From Micromonospora halophytica (lineage in GTDB: Bacteria; Actinomycetota; Actinomycetes; Mycobacteriales; Micromonosporaceae), in NCBI RefSeq assembly GCF_900090245.1, contig NZ_FMDN01000009.1:62001-126000 (forward strand): a stretch of 64,000 bases of DNA, read 5' to 3'. The stretch's first letter is position 1. Each line of letters opens with the position of its first letter. Shown here in pieces: positions 51,686 through 61,068 of the stretch. The notes under the pieces were generated by a model. It saw only the letters and a list, made by a program, of their open reading frames with translations, was not told the origin of the DNA and did not search any database. A program made the translations under genes and the position numbers.

Positions 51686-52895
51686 CGGCGAGGCCTACGT
51701 CTACGACGCCGTCCGCACCCCGCGCGGGCGTGGACGCGACACCGGCGCCCTGCACGGCGTCAAGCCGATCACCCTGGTCGTCGGGCTGATCGACGCGCTG
51801 CGCGAACGGCATCCCGGGCTGGACCCGCAGCGGCTGGAGGACCTGCTGCTCGGCATCGTCACCCCGATCGGCGAGCAGGGCGGCGACCTGGCCCGCGCGG
51901 CGGCCCTGCTGGCCGGGCTGCCCGACCACGTCGGCGGGGTGCAGCTCAATCGGTTCTGCGCCTCGGGTCTGGAGGCGGTCAACCTGGCCGCCGCCCGGAT
52001 CCGCTCCGGCTGGGAGCACCTGCTGCTCGCCGGTGGCGTCGAGTCGATGTCCCGGGTGCCGATGGGCGCCGACGGGGCCGCCTGGGCGATGGACCCGCAG
52101 ACCGCGCTGGCCACGTCCTTCGTGCCGCAGGGCATCAGCGCCGACCTGATCGCCACCCTGGAGGGCTTCACCCGCGACGACGTCGACTCGTACGCGCTGC
52201 GCTCGCAGGAGCGGGCGGCCAAGGCGTGGGCCGGCGGGCACTTCGCCCGCTCGGTGGTGCCGGTCCGCGACGCCAACGGGCTGGACATCCTCACCGTCGA
52301 CGAGCACCTGAGGCCGGACACCACCCGGGAGGCGCTGGCGAAGCTGTCGCCGTCGTTCGCCACCATCGGGGAGACGGGCGGCTTCGACGCGGTCGCGTTG
52401 CAGCGGTTCCACTGGCTGGAGGCGATCGAGCACGTGCACCACGCGGGCAACTCGTCGGGCATCGTGGACGGCGCTGCCCTGGTGCTGATCGGCTCCGACA
52501 CGGTCGGGGCGGAGCTGGGGCTGACCCCGCGCGCGCGGATCGTGGCGACCGCGGTCAGCGGCGCCGACCCGACGCTGATGCTGACCGGGCCGATCCCGGC
52601 CACCCGCAAGGCCCTCGACGTCGCCGGCCTGGGCGTGGCCGACATCGACCTGTTCGAGATCAACGAGGCGTTCGCCGCGGTGGTGCTGAAGTACGTCCGC
52701 GACCTGGGGCTGGATCCGGACACGGTCAACGTCAACGGTGGGGCGATCGCCATGGGGCATCCGCTCGGCGCCACCGGCGCGATGCTGCTCGGCACCGCCC
52801 TGGACGAACTCGAACGCCGCGACCTGCGCCGGGCCGTGGTGACCCTGTGCATCGGCGGCGGCATGGGCGTCGCCACCGTCATCGAGCGCTGCTGA
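51675..52895 (+). CDS. Acetyl-CoA C-acyltransferase (thiolase, FadA-like)
   Basis: 406 aa, GTG at 51675. Cleaves 3-oxoacyl-CoA to acetyl-CoA and a shorter acyl-CoA. All catalytic residues are present: nucleophile Cys95 in [18 protein letters not shown], His in [21 protein letters not shown] block ([20 protein letters not shown]) and Cys in [17 protein letters not shown]. The ordinary length and intact motifs contrast with the thiolase-like protein at 45106. It pairs with the following multifunctional enzyme as a FadA/FadB-type couple. Confidence 0.95.
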   Translation: MPSDGEAYVYDAVRTPRGRGRDTGALHGVKPITLVVGLIDALRERHPGLDPQRLEDLLLGIVTPIGEQGGDLARAAALLAGLPDHVGGVQLNRFCASGLEAVNLAAARIRSGWEHLLLAGGVESMSRVPMGADGAAWAMDPQTALATSFVPQGISADLIATLEGFTRDDVDSYALRSQERAAKAWAGGHFARSVVPVRDANGLDILTVDEHLRPDTTREALAKLSPSFATIGETGGFDAVALQRFHWLEAIEHVHHAGNSSGIVDGAALVLIGSDTVGAELGLTPRARIVATAVSGADPTLMLTGPIPATRKALDVAGLGVADIDLFEINEAFAAVVLKYVRDLGLDPDTVNVNGGAIAMGHPLGATGAMLLGTALDELERRDLRRAVVTLCIGGGMGVATVIERC

Positions 52896-52911
52896 ACCGG
52901 AGGAACCAGCC

Positions 52912-55089
52912 ATGACCGACACCATCCGGTACGACCGCGGCGCCGACGGCATCGTCACCCTCACCCTCGACGACCCGGACCAGTCCGCGAACACCATGAA
53001 CCGGGCGTACGCCGCCTCCATGACCGCCGTGCTGGACCGACTGGAGGCCGAACGCGACGACCTGACCGGGGTCATCGTCACCAGCGCCAAGCAGACCTTC
53101 TTCGCCGGCGGTGACCTGGACGAGATGGGCCGGGCCACCCGGGCCGACGCGCCCGCGCTGGCCGAACTGCTCGGCACGATCAAGCGGGACCTGCGCCGGC
53201 TGGAGACCCTGGGCCGTCCCGTCGTCGCGGCGATCAACGGCGCCGCGCTCGGCGGCGGCCTGGAGATCGCGCTGGCCTGCCACCACCGCATCGCGCTGGA
53301 CGCGCCCGGGTCCCGGCTCGGGCTGCCCGAGGTGACGCTGGGACTGCTGCCCGGCGCGGGCGGCGTGACCCGCACGGTACGGATGCTCGGCCTGGCCGCC
53401 GCGCTGACCACGGTGCTGCTCACCGGCCGGCGGATGCGCCCGGCCGACGCGCTCGCCGCCGGGCTCGTCGACGAGGTGGTCGCCACCGACGAGGAGATGC
53501 TGACCAGGGCCCGCGAGTGGATCGCGGCGAACCCGCGCCCGGCTCAGCCGTGGGACCGCCCGGACTACCGGATGCCCGGCGGCACGCCGGCCAGCCGAGG
53601 GCTGGCCGCGCAGTTGCCGGCGTACCCGGCGAACCTGCGCAAGCAGCTCAAGGGGGCCCGGCTGCCGGCGCCCGAGGCGATCCTGGCCACCGCCGTCGAG
53701 GGGGCGCAGGTCGACCTGGAGACCGCGCTGACCGTGGAGACCCGGCACCTGATCACCCTGCTCACCGGGCAGATCGCCAAGAACATGATCGGGGCGTTCC
53801 ACGTCGACCTGCGGGCGGTCAACGGCGGCGCGGCCCGGCCGTCCGGGGTGGACGCCGCGCCGGTACGCAAGGTGGCGGTGCTCGGGGCCGGCATGATGGG
53901 CGCCGGCATCGCGTACGTCTGCGCGAAGGCCGGGCTCGAGGTGGTGGTCCGCGACGTCTCCGAGGAGGCCGCCGGCAGGGCCCGCGACCACGCCGGGAAA
54001 CTGCTCGCGAAGGCGGTGCGCCGGGGCCGGATCGGCGAGGCCGACGCGCAGGCCGTGCTGGACCGGATCACCACCACCGCCGGACTCGACGCCCTCGCCG
54101 GCTGCGACGCGGTGATCGAGGCGGTCTTCGAGGACCCGGCGCTCAAGCAGGCCGTCTTCGCCGAGGTGACCCCGGTGGTCACGGCCGACGCGCTGCTCGC
54201 CTCCAACACCTCCACCCTGCCGATCACCGGCCTCGCCGCCCAGGTGGCGCGGCCGGCGGACTTCATCGGCATGCACTTCTTCTCCCCGGTGGACAAGATG
54301 CCGCTGCTGGAGATCGTGGTCGGCGAGCAGACCGGCGACGTCGCGCTGGCGCGGGCGTTCGACCTGGGCCGGCGGATCGGCAAGACTCCGATCGTGGTCA
54401 ACGACGGGCGGGGTTTCTTCACCAGCCGGGTGATCGGCAGGTTCATCGACGAGGCGGTCGGCATGCTGGCCGAGGGGGTGCCGGCGGCGTCGGTCGAGCA
54501 GGCCGCGTTGCAGGCCGGGTACCCGACCGGGCCGCTCGCCCTGGCCGACGAGGTCAGCCTGACCCTCATCCAGCGCATCCGGCGGCAGTTCGAGGCCGCC
54601 GGGGAGGGGTTCGTGGCCCTGCCGTCGCACCGGCTCGTCGACACCATGCTCGACACCCACGAACGGCCCGGCCGGACCGGCGGGCGGGGCTTCTACGACT
54701 ACGCCGACGGCTCCCGGGGCCGGCTGTGGAGCGGCCTCGCCGACCTGGCCACCGACGCCGGGCGGGCGGTGCCGCTGCCCGACCTCAAGGAGCGGATGCT
54801 GTTCGCCGAGGCGCTCGACGCGCTGCGCTGCCTCGACGAGGGGGTGCTGCGTACCGAGACCGACGCCAACATCGGCTCGATCCTCGGCATCGGCTTCCCG
54901 GCGTGGACCGGCGGGGTGATCCGCTACGTGCGCCAGTACGCCGGCGGGCCGGCCGGATTCGCCGCCCGGGCGGCCGAACTCGCCGCCCGCTACGGTGACC
55001 GGTTCACACCTCCCGCCGACCTCGCCGAGCGGCTGGCGGCCGGCTCCCCCGACCCGGCGCGCGACGGCCGGCCGGTGGGCGCCGCGTGA
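52912..55089 (+). CDS. FadB-like enoyl-CoA hydratase / 3-hydroxyacyl-CoA dehydrogenase fusion
   Basis: 725 aa, ATG after CCGGAGGAACC. The N-terminal crotonase domain (about 1-190) has [36 protein letters not shown] and a catalytic Glu in [19 protein letters not shown]. From about 315 the NAD-binding domain reads [28 protein letters not shown], with the catalytic His in [23 protein letters not shown], followed by two C-terminal 3HCDH domains ([18 protein letters not shown]). Catalyses hydration and NAD-dependent oxidation in beta-oxidation. Third gene of the operon (16-bp gap). Confidence 0.95.
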   Translation: MTDTIRYDRGADGIVTLTLDDPDQSANTMNRAYAASMTAVLDRLEAERDDLTGVIVTSAKQTFFAGGDLDEMGRATRADAPALAELLGTIKRDLRRLETLGRPVVAAINGAALGGGLEIALACHHRIALDAPGSRLGLPEVTLGLLPGAGGVTRTVRMLGLAAALTTVLLTGRRMRPADALAAGLVDEVVATDEEMLTRAREWIAANPRPAQPWDRPDYRMPGGTPASRGLAAQLPAYPANLRKQLKGARLPAPEAILATAVEGAQVDLETALTVETRHLITLLTGQIAKNMIGAFHVDLRAVNGGAARPSGVDAAPVRKVAVLGAGMMGAGIAYVCAKAGLEVVVRDVSEEAAGRARDHAGKLLAKAVRRGRIGEADAQAVLDRITTTAGLDALAGCDAVIEAVFEDPALKQAVFAEVTPVVTADALLASNTSTLPITGLAAQVARPADFIGMHFFSPVDKMPLLEIVVGEQTGDVALARAFDLGRRIGKTPIVVNDGRGFFTSRVIGRFIDEAVGMLAEGVPAASVEQAALQAGYPTGPLALADEVSLTLIQRIRRQFEAAGEGFVALPSHRLVDTMLDTHERPGRTGGRGFYDYADGSRGRLWSGLADLATDAGRAVPLPDLKERMLFAEALDALRCLDEGVLRTETDANIGSILGIGFPAWTGGVIRYVRQYAGGPAGFAARAAELAARYGDRFTPPADLAERLAAGSPDPARDGRPVGAA

Positions 55090-56249
55090 GCCCGGCCGGG
55101 CCGCCCGGCGGCGGTTTCAGCGCAGCGGGCGGCGGGACCGGCCCGCTCGCCGGGGTACGGGTCATCGAGCTGGCCAGCCTCGCGCCGGCGCCGTTCGGGT
55201 GCATGGTGCTGGCCGACCTCGGCGCCGACGTGGTCCGGGTCGACCGGCCGGGTGGCCCCGGCGCGGGGCGACTGGCCGCTCCGCCGGGCGGGCCGTTGCA
55301 GCGCGGACGCCGGGTCGTCGCGCTGGATCTGAAGTCCCCCGCCGGGGTGGCGGACCTGCTGCGCCTGGTGGAACGCGCCGACGTGCTGGTCGAGGCGTAC
55401 CGGCCGGGGGTGGCCGAGCGGCTCGGCATCGGGCCGCAGACCTGCCGGGAGCGCAACCCCCGGCTGGTGTACGCCCGAATGACCGGCTGGGGCCAGGACG
55501 GCCCGCTGGCCGAGCGGGCCGGGCACGACATCGACTACATCGCGGTGGCCGGCGCGCTGGAGCCGCTGGGCCGGGCCGGGGAACGCCCGCACGCGCCGCT
55601 GAACCTGATCGGCGACTTCGCCGGCGGCGGAATGCTGCTCGCCGTCGGGGTGCTGGCCGCGCTGCTGGAGCGGGAACGCTCCGGCGTCGGCCAGGTCGTC
55701 GACGCGGCGATGGTGGACGGGTCGGCGCTGCTCACCTCGTTCCTGCACGGCATGCTCGGCGCCGGGCTGTGGCCCGCGCCGCGCGGCGGCAACCTGCTCG
55801 ACGGCGGTGCGCCGTTCTACGACACGTACCGCACCGCCGACGACGGGTTCATGGCGGTGGGCGCGCTGGAGCCGGTGTTCTACGCCGCGCTGCTGGCCGG
55901 GCTGGGCCTGGCCGACGAGGACCTGCCCGCCCAGTACGACCCGGGCGGCTGGCCGCGGCTGCGCCGCCGGTTCACCGAGCGGTTCGCCCAGCGCACCCGG
56001 GACGAGTGGACCGAGGTCTTCGCCGGCCTCGACGCGTGCGTCGCGCCGGTGCTCGCGCCCACCGAGGCGCACCGGCACCCGCACAACGCCGCCCGGGACA
56101 CCTTCGTCACCGTCGGCGGGGAGGTGCAGCCCGCACCGGCGCCCCGGTTCGGTCGTACCCCGACCTCGGTTCCGCGACCGGCCCCGGACCCGGATCGGGA
56201 CCCGCTGGACGTGGCGACGGTCGTCGAGGGCTGGCCGGCCAGGTCGTGA
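55086..56249 (+). CDS. CaiB/BaiF CoA-transferase family, alpha-methylacyl-CoA racemase-like
   Basis: 387 aa, GTG start overlapping the previous stop. Family III CoA-transferase fold: GVRVIELASLAPAPFGCMVLADLGADVVRVDRPGG, RRVVALDLKSPAGVADLLRLV, ERNPRLVYARMTGWGQDGPLAERAGHDIDYIAVAGALEPLG. The His and Asp of AMACR are present in GHDIDY and NLIGDFAGGGML, so racemisation of 2-methylacyl-CoA is the likely job. This enzyme would let methyl-branched chains, such as sterol side chains or isoprenoids, enter beta-oxidation. Last gene of the operon. Confidence 0.92.
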   Translation: MSPAGPPGGGFSAAGGGTGPLAGVRVIELASLAPAPFGCMVLADLGADVVRVDRPGGPGAGRLAAPPGGPLQRGRRVVALDLKSPAGVADLLRLVERADVLVEAYRPGVAERLGIGPQTCRERNPRLVYARMTGWGQDGPLAERAGHDIDYIAVAGALEPLGRAGERPHAPLNLIGDFAGGGMLLAVGVLAALLERERSGVGQVVDAAMVDGSALLTSFLHGMLGAGLWPAPRGGNLLDGGAPFYDTYRTADDGFMAVGALEPVFYAALLAGLGLADEDLPAQYDPGGWPRLRRRFTERFAQRTRDEWTEVFAGLDACVAPVLAPTEAHRHPHNAARDTFVTVGGEVQPAPAPRFGRTPTSVPRPAPDPDRDPLDVATVVEGWPARS

Positions 56250-56386
56250 CTGCCCCCGGCGTCATCCCGGCGGCGTCGATCGCCACGCAGGGGTGACGTC
56301 TGCCGGTCATCGACCCCGATCACCCGGACGAACCGCCCGGAACACCCACGGGTCGCGGGTGCGTGGGCAGGACGGCCCGGCGGCGG

Positions 56387-56608
56387 CTACGCCGAGCGCC
56401 GCAGTTCGCGCCAGCCCGGGGCCCCGGCACGCCAGGCGTCGGCGAGGATGCTGGCCGAGCTGCGGGTGGCGCACTCCAGCACCTCGGAACGGCCCTGCGC
56501 TCCCCCGATCTGCGCCTGAACCTCCCAGCGACGCCCATCCGTACGGATGTAGACATCGCGGCGCCCACGGGGCGTGGGGTCCCCGTTCCACCAGTGCTCC
56601 TCGACCAT
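56387..56608 (-). CDS. Small conserved protein of unknown function
   Basis: 73 aa. I chose ATG at 56608 (MVEEHWWNGDPTPRGRRDVYIRTDG); longer in-frame starts would add an Arg/Pro-rich tract without coding character. The sequence (RRWEVQAQIGGAQGRSEVLECATRSSASILADAWR) reads like a compact cytosolic alpha/beta domain. I know of similar small proteins in Micromonosporaceae, but of no function. Confidence 0.7.
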   Translation of the reverse strand: MVEEHWWNGDPTPRGRRDVYIRTDGRRWEVQAQIGGAQGRSEVLECATRSSASILADAWRAGAPGWRELRRSA

Positions 56609-56815
56609 CACCTGGCGACCGTACCAGTGTGGGGCACGGATGCGGCATGGCGGACGGGCGCGGAAATCACCGGGTGGCCGGCGAGTGCCGGCCGGAAGGA
56701 CCACGACGGCGGCCGCACGACCGGTCGGGACGCCTGGGCAGCGCGTCCGGCGGCTGCACCACGTGCTCACCACCGTCCGACGGCGGGCGGGGTCGCCGAG
56801 CCCGACCGGCCACGC

Positions 56816-57074
56816 TCAGGCTGGTCGGCGCAGGGCGACCGGTGGGCCGAACCGGACCGGGACGCCCGGGGAGTGGAGCACGCTGGCAGGTGGTCCGGCC
56901 GGCGCCGGCAACCCGGCCGCGCTGATCAGCTCGTCGTCCAGGTGCAGCAGTTCCGCCCGGTGCAAGGGCCAACGCGGGTGCCAGCTCGGCAGGTGCAGCG
57001 TGCGTCCGTGGGCCCGGGTGTGCAGGCCCCAGCGGGCGGTGACGAAGTGTTCCAGCGGGGCCGGCTCGGCGATC
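56816..57074 (-). pseudogene. DUF2071 (YqjF-like) protein, C-terminal fragment only
   Basis: From about 57074 to the stop at 56816 the frame reads PAPLEHFVTARWGLHTRAHG, then RTLHLPSWHPRWPLHRAELL, HLDDELISAAGLPAPAGPPA and SVLHSPGVPVRFGPP. These are the typical last 85 residues of the roughly 240-residue DUF2071 family. Upstream the family similarity stops abruptly and a different gene end begins on the opposite strand. No start codon is suitably placed. Remnant left by deletion or rearrangement. Confidence 0.65.
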
Positions 57075-57233
57075 GGCGCATGGGGCGGCGGTGTCGCGGT
57101 GCTGCGGCAGGCGGGGGTGACCGGCAGCCCCGGGGTCGTCGCGGCCGACTCCGCCGTCGACGCCTTCAGCGCGGTGCAGCGGTTGCTGGCCGGACACCGG
57201 GTGTGGAAGCGGTTCCCCAACACCGTCGCCTGA
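57069..57233 (+). pseudogene. Large-catalase-like C-terminal fragment
   Basis: The frame from about 57069 reads AIGAWGGGVAVLRQAGVTGS, PGVVAADSAVDAFSAVQRLL and AGHRVWKRFPNTVA then TGA. This resembles the last 55 residues of the DJ-1/PfpI-like domain of large-subunit catalases (KatE type), where AIGAWG and HRVWxR are usual. The rest of the gene is absent; a DUF2071 fragment starts at the same point on the other strand. Identity is from memory of the family and moderate. Confidence 0.45.
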
Positions 57234-57243
57234 CGCGCCCCGG

Positions 57244-57876
57244 TCAGCGCGGCGCGCAGTTGTTGCTGGTGAGCTTCACCGTGTACTCGCGGTCGTCGTG
57301 GGTGATGCCCGACGGCGCGCCGTCGAAGTGGGTCTCCACCTTCTGCCAGCCCCGGCGCTGCTCGTAGTGCAGGTGCGGTGCGCCGGAGTTGCCGGTGCTG
57401 CCGACCCGCCCGATCTGCTCGCCCTGAGCCACCCGCTGGCCGGCCCGGACCAGCGGTGTTTCGAGCAGGTGCAGGTACTGCGTCTCCCACCTGCCGCCGT
57501 GGTCGATCTTCACCCAGTACCCGCCGCCACGGCCACGCGGACCGTTCGGGTCGTCCGGGGTGCGGGCCCCGAGCGACCCGTTGATGCCGGCCACGGTGAC
57601 CTCGCCGGCGTACGACGCGAGCACCGGTCGCCCCCACGCCTCGCCCTCGGTGGGGAACAGGTCGACGTCGTAGTCGTCGTGGCCGGGGTAGGTGCCCAGC
57701 CGCCAGGTCTCGCCGCAGGCGACGGGGAGTTGGAACGGCGGGCGTGGGCCCGGCGGGAGCAGCAGCGGAACGACGATCACGGCAACGGCGACGAGGGCCG
57801 CGAGCACCCCCGCGGCCAGGGCCACCCGGGCGATACGGCGGCGCGTGCGGCGCGTGCTCGGCTCGCCGGTCGTCAC
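57244..57876 (-). CDS. Membrane-anchored or secreted M23 metallopeptidase
   Basis: 210 aa, GTG at 57876. A basic N-terminus (STRRTRRRIA) and one hydrophobic helix (VALAAGVLAALVAVAVIVVPLLL) give a signal anchor. The M23 LytM-like domain has the zinc ligands in GTYPGHDDYDVDLFP and HLHYE, with the core GYWVKIDHGGRWETQYLHLLETPLVRAGQRVAQGEQIGRVGSTGNSGAPHLHY. It should bind and possibly cleave peptidoglycan cross-bridges. The first His/Asp pair is spaced as HDDYDVD, so catalysis is likely but unproven. Confidence 0.9.
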   Translation of the reverse strand: MTTGEPSTRRTRRRIARVALAAGVLAALVAVAVIVVPLLLPPGPRPPFQLPVACGETWRLGTYPGHDDYDVDLFPTEGEAWGRPVLASYAGEVTVAGINGSLGARTPDDPNGPRGRGGGYWVKIDHGGRWETQYLHLLETPLVRAGQRVAQGEQIGRVGSTGNSGAPHLHYEQRRGWQKVETHFDGAPSGITHDDREYTVKLTSNNCAPR

Positions 57877-58001
57877 CGCCCGATCATGACAGACCCCGGC
57901 AAGCGGGCGGACGGACGCCTGTGCCGCATCGGGCCGGCGGGGCCGCCGATGACGCCACCGCCGCCAGGTCGGCCAGCGAGGTCCGACGGCAGTCTCGAAT
58001 A

Positions 58002-58017
58002 CCTGACTAAAGTCAGG
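58002..58017. promoter_or_regulatory. Perfect MarR-type operator
   Basis: CCTGACT-AA-AGTCAGG, a perfect palindrome ending four bases before the ATG of the MarR-GNAT gene. A bound repressor would block transcription start or translation, so autoregulation is expected. Confidence 0.75.
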
Positions 58018-58020
58018 GAC

Positions 58021-58917
58021 ATGAACTCGGAACTCACTGCCGCGGTACGGCGGTTCAACCGGACGGTCACCCAGCGGGTGGGGGCGCTCGACGACGAGTA
58101 CATGGCCCGTGGCCGTCCGCTGGCCCAGGCGCGGCTGCTGTGGGAGATCGGCCCCTACGGCGCCGAGGTCGGGGCGCTGCGAGCCCGGCTGGGTCTGGAC
58201 TCGGGGCATCTCAGTCGGCTGCTGCGCGCCCTCGAGGGCGACGGCCTGGTCACGGTCAGGCCGACCGGTCCGGCCGGAGGTGACGGGCGGGTGCGGGAGG
58301 CGGTACTCACCGACGCCGGGCGGGCCGAGTGGGCCGAACTCGACGAGCGCTCCGACGAGTTCGCCCGGTCGATCCTCGAACCGCTCACCGCACGGCGCCG
58401 CGAACGGCTCGTCGCGGCGATGGCCGAGGTCGAGCGACTGCTCATGGCGTCGATGGTGGAGATCGAGAAGTGCCCGCCGGGCGACCGGAGGGCACGGGCA
58501 TGCGTACGGGCCTACGCCCGGGACGTCGCGCGGCGGTTCGACGACGGGTTCGACCCGGCTCTGAGCAGCCCGGTCCACGACGAGGACCTCGTTCCGCCCG
58601 CCGGCGTGTTCCTGCTCGCCACCCTCCGCTCCGAGCCCGTCGGCTGCGGCGCGGTCAAGCTCCACCGCGATGCGCCTGCCGAGATCAAGCGCGTCTGGGT
58701 GGCGGACACGGTGCGCGGGCTCGGAGTCGGCCGGCGGATACTGAGCGAACTCGAACGGCATGCCGCCGAGCGCGGCTGGAGAACGGTCCGGCTGGACACC
58801 AACCGCCGACTGACCGAGGCGATCGCGATGTACCGCTCGGCCGGCTACCGTGAGATCGAGCCGTACAACACCGAGCGCTACGCGCACCACTGGTTCGAGA
58901 AGCACCTCGCACCGTGA
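58021..58917 (+). CDS. MarR-GNAT fusion protein
   Basis: 298 aa. The N-terminal winged-helix MarR domain (about 1-140) has QARLLWEIGPYGAEVGALRARLGLDSGHLSRLLRALEGDGLVTVRP and the wing around GGDGRVREAVLTDAGRAEWAEL. The C-terminal GNAT domain (about 165-298) has FLLATLRSEPVGCGAVKLH, the acetyl-CoA loop VRGLGVGRRILSELERHA and the closing DTNRRLTEAIAMYRSAGYREIEPYN. Such fusions couple DNA binding with acetyl transfer to an unknown small substrate. A perfect palindrome lies just before its start. Confidence 0.92.
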   Translation: MNSELTAAVRRFNRTVTQRVGALDDEYMARGRPLAQARLLWEIGPYGAEVGALRARLGLDSGHLSRLLRALEGDGLVTVRPTGPAGGDGRVREAVLTDAGRAEWAELDERSDEFARSILEPLTARRRERLVAAMAEVERLLMASMVEIEKCPPGDRRARACVRAYARDVARRFDDGFDPALSSPVHDEDLVPPAGVFLLATLRSEPVGCGAVKLHRDAPAEIKRVWVADTVRGLGVGRRILSELERHAAERGWRTVRLDTNRRLTEAIAMYRSAGYREIEPYNTERYAHHWFEKHLAP

Positions 58918-58943
58918 CGGCACCGGCGTCGGTCCAGGTGCCG
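58918..58943. terminator. Hairpin between convergent genes
   Basis: CGGCACC / GGTGCCG with a 12-nt loop, directly after the MarR-GNAT stop and facing the stop of the kinase gene. A possible shared terminator; the stem is short. Confidence 0.4.
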
Positions 58944-58952
58944 GGCGGGCGG

Positions 58953-59483
58953 TCATCGGCGGGGCAGGTCGGCCAGCCAGCGTTCCAGCTCCGCCGGACG
59001 GCGGAACAGCAGCACCGGCGGCCCGGCCGGGTCGGCCTGCCAGGCCCGCATCCGTCGCCGGGCCCGGCCGAACGCGGTGACGTGCCACACCAGGACCGAA
59101 TCGCGGGAGAGCACGCTGCCCAGCGACTCGCGGTTGCCGTTGCAGATCTCCTCCCCCGTCACCAGCCGGCGCACGGTCCGGCGCAGCAGCCGCCAGAAGG
59201 AGCGCCAGCGCGGGTAATCCAGGCCGACGACCAGGTCGGCGCGGGCCAGCGGCACGTCCCGCCAGCCGTGGTACGCCCCGTCGAGGATCCACCGCTCACC
59301 TCGGCAGATCGCCTCGATCCGGCTGCGCTGCCGCGCGAGCGGCACCTCGACCCAGCCGGGCTGCCAGAGCAGGTCGTCGACCGGGTGCCAGGGCAGTCCG
59401 AGTCGCTCGGCCAGCCGCGCCGCGAGGGTGGACTTGCCCGCGCCGTACACCGCGTAGACCAGGATGCGGGACGGCGCGCTCAT
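58953..59483 (-). CDS. Small P-loop kinase (adenylate-kinase-like, FlaR-type)
   Basis: 176 aa, ATG at 59483. The N-terminus MSAPSRILVYAVYGAGKSTLAARLAERLGLPWHPVDDLLWQPGW has a P-loop (GAGKST, with Tyr before it instead of the usual GxSG) and the DDLLW acidic substrate motif of the FlaR/topology-modulation-like family. ICRGERWILDGAYHGWRDVPLARADLVVGLDYPRW is the second conserved block. Probably a nucleotide or small-molecule kinase of unknown substrate; the old name 'topology modulation' is not evidence of function. Confidence 0.88.
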   Translation of the reverse strand: MSAPSRILVYAVYGAGKSTLAARLAERLGLPWHPVDDLLWQPGWVEVPLARQRSRIEAICRGERWILDGAYHGWRDVPLARADLVVGLDYPRWRSFWRLLRRTVRRLVTGEEICNGNRESLGSVLSRDSVLVWHVTAFGRARRRMRAWQADPAGPPVLLFRRPAELERWLADLPRR

Positions 59484-59526
59484 CGCGGCAGCGTACGCCG
59501 CCGGCGAGGACGCCGCCCGACGCGGC

Positions 59527-61068
59527 TCAGTCCGCGCCGGGCGGCGACAGCGAGCGCCGTAGCTCCCGCTTGAGCACCTTCAGGCTGGGCCCGAGCGGCA
59601 GCGCGTCGACGTACCGGATCTGGCGCGGGTACTTGTGCCGTCCCAGGTGGGTACGGGACCAGTCGATCAGCTCCTGCTCGCTCGGTGGCGTCGACGCCGC
59701 CGGGTCCGGCACCACCACCGCGCAGACCTCCTCACCGTGCCGTGCGTCGGGCAGGCCGATCACCGCCACCTGGCCGACCGCCGGGTGCCGGACCAGCGCC
59801 TCCTCGACCTCCCGGGGGTACACGTTGAACCCGCCCCGGATGATGATGTCCTTCTTGCGGTCGACGATGGTGATGAACCCGTCGGCGTCCTTGCGTCCCA
59901 GGTCACCGCTGCGGAACCAGCCGTCGACCACGGCGTCGGCGGTGTCCTGCGGCCGGCCGAGGTAGCCGGCGAAGACGTTGTGGCCGCGGATGACGATCTC
60001 GCCGAGCTCGCCGGTGGGCAGCAGCTCGATCCGGTCGTCCAGGTCGGTCCGGGCGATCTCCACCTCGACACCCCACACCGGATGCCCGATGGTGCCGGGC
60101 CGGGTGCCGAAGTGCGGCTGGTTGGTGGTGGCGGTCGGCGAGGTCTCGGAGAGGCCGTAGCCCTCGAAGACCGTCGTGCGGAAGGTGGTGTGGAACCGGT
60201 CGAGCACGGCCACCGGCAGCGACGCCCCGCCGGAGACGCACAGGCGCAGCGCGGGCAGGGTGTCCCGGCCGCGGCTCGCGTCGAGCAGCGCGACGTACAT
60301 GGTGGGCACACCGTGGAAGACGTTCACCCCCTCGCGCAGCATGAGGTCGATCGCCGCCGGGCCGGTGAACCGGCTGAGCAGCACCAGCGTCGCGCCGATC
60401 CGGAAGGTGCCGTTCATCGCCACGGTCTGGCCGAAGCTGTGGAACAGCGGAAGGCCGCCGAGCACCACGTCGGTGCTGCGTGCGTCGTTGGCGTCGAAGA
60501 CGTTGACGGTGGCGTTCAGGACGAGGTTGAGGTGGGTGAGCACGGCGCCCTTGGGGGTGCCCGTCGTGCCGCTGGTGTAGAGGATCACCGCGGGGTCCTC
60601 GGCGGCCCGGGTCAGGTACGACGGCAGCGGAGCGGTCGACCCGCCGGCGTCCTCCAGGCGGGGCGCCTCGGCCGCCGAACCGACCGTCACGACCGGCACC
60701 CCCGCCAGCGCCGCGGCCCGGGCGCCCATCGCCAGCTGGGAGGTGTGGCAGACGAGCAGCGTGGCACCGCTGTCGCGCAGCACGTGCGCGGCCTCGTCGG
60801 GGGTCAGCAGCAGGTGCACCGGCACGAGCACCGCCCCGGCGGCGAGGGCGCCGTAGTACACCCGGGGGAAGTCGACCACGTTGGGGGCGAGCAGGGCGAC
60901 CCAGTCGCCGGGGCGCACGCCGAGCTCACGCAACCCGGCGGCGTGGCAGCGGGCCTCCAGCCACAGCTCGGCGTACGTCACCCGGATGTCGCCGTCGACG
61001 ACGGCGACGGTGTCGGGGTGCCGGCGGGCGGACTCGGCCAGGATCGTGGCCACCGACAGCGCGGTCAC
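59527..61068 (-). CDS. Acyl-CoA synthetase (AMP-forming)
   Basis: 513 aa, GTG at 61068 overlapping the previous stop (GTGA). ANL superfamily: P-loop ILYTSGTTGTPKGAVLTHLN, Y/FGLSETSP (FEGYGLSETSPTAT), hinge DGWFRSGDLGRKDADGFITIVDRKKDIIIRGGFNVYPREVEEAL and the catalytic Lys near the C-terminus (PLGPSLKVLKRELRRSL). It activates a carboxylic acid to its CoA thioester, with ATP. The acid pocket type suggests a medium- or long-chain fatty acid, but this is not certain. Last gene of the minus-strand acyl-CoA operon. Confidence 0.93.
   Translation of the reverse strand: MTALSVATILAESARRHPDTVAVVDGDIRVTYAELWLEARCHAAGLRELGVRPGDWVALLAPNVVDFPRVYYGALAAGAVLVPVHLLLTPDEAAHVLRDSGATLLVCHTSQLAMGARAAALAGVPVVTVGSAAEAPRLEDAGGSTAPLPSYLTRAAEDPAVILYTSGTTGTPKGAVLTHLNLVLNATVNVFDANDARSTDVVLGGLPLFHSFGQTVAMNGTFRIGATLVLLSRFTGPAAIDLMLREGVNVFHGVPTMYVALLDASRGRDTLPALRLCVSGGASLPVAVLDRFHTTFRTTVFEGYGLSETSPTATTNQPHFGTRPGTIGHPVWGVEVEIARTDLDDRIELLPTGELGEIVIRGHNVFAGYLGRPQDTADAVVDGWFRSGDLGRKDADGFITIVDRKKDIIIRGGFNVYPREVEEALVRHPAVGQVAVIGLPDARHGEEVCAVVVPDPAASTPPSEQELIDWSRTHLGRHKYPRQIRYVDALPLGPSLKVLKRELRRSLSPPGAD

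Noticed and set aside
56574..57068. Plus-strand gene leading into the catalase-like tail
   Set aside because: The upstream part is Arg/Pro/Gly-rich shadow of other frames with no family similarity; only the last 55 codons read like protein.
57244..59292. 682-residue minus-strand gene
   Set aside because: Only the last 210 codons (M23 peptidase) have protein character; the rest is antisense to the MarR-GNAT gene.
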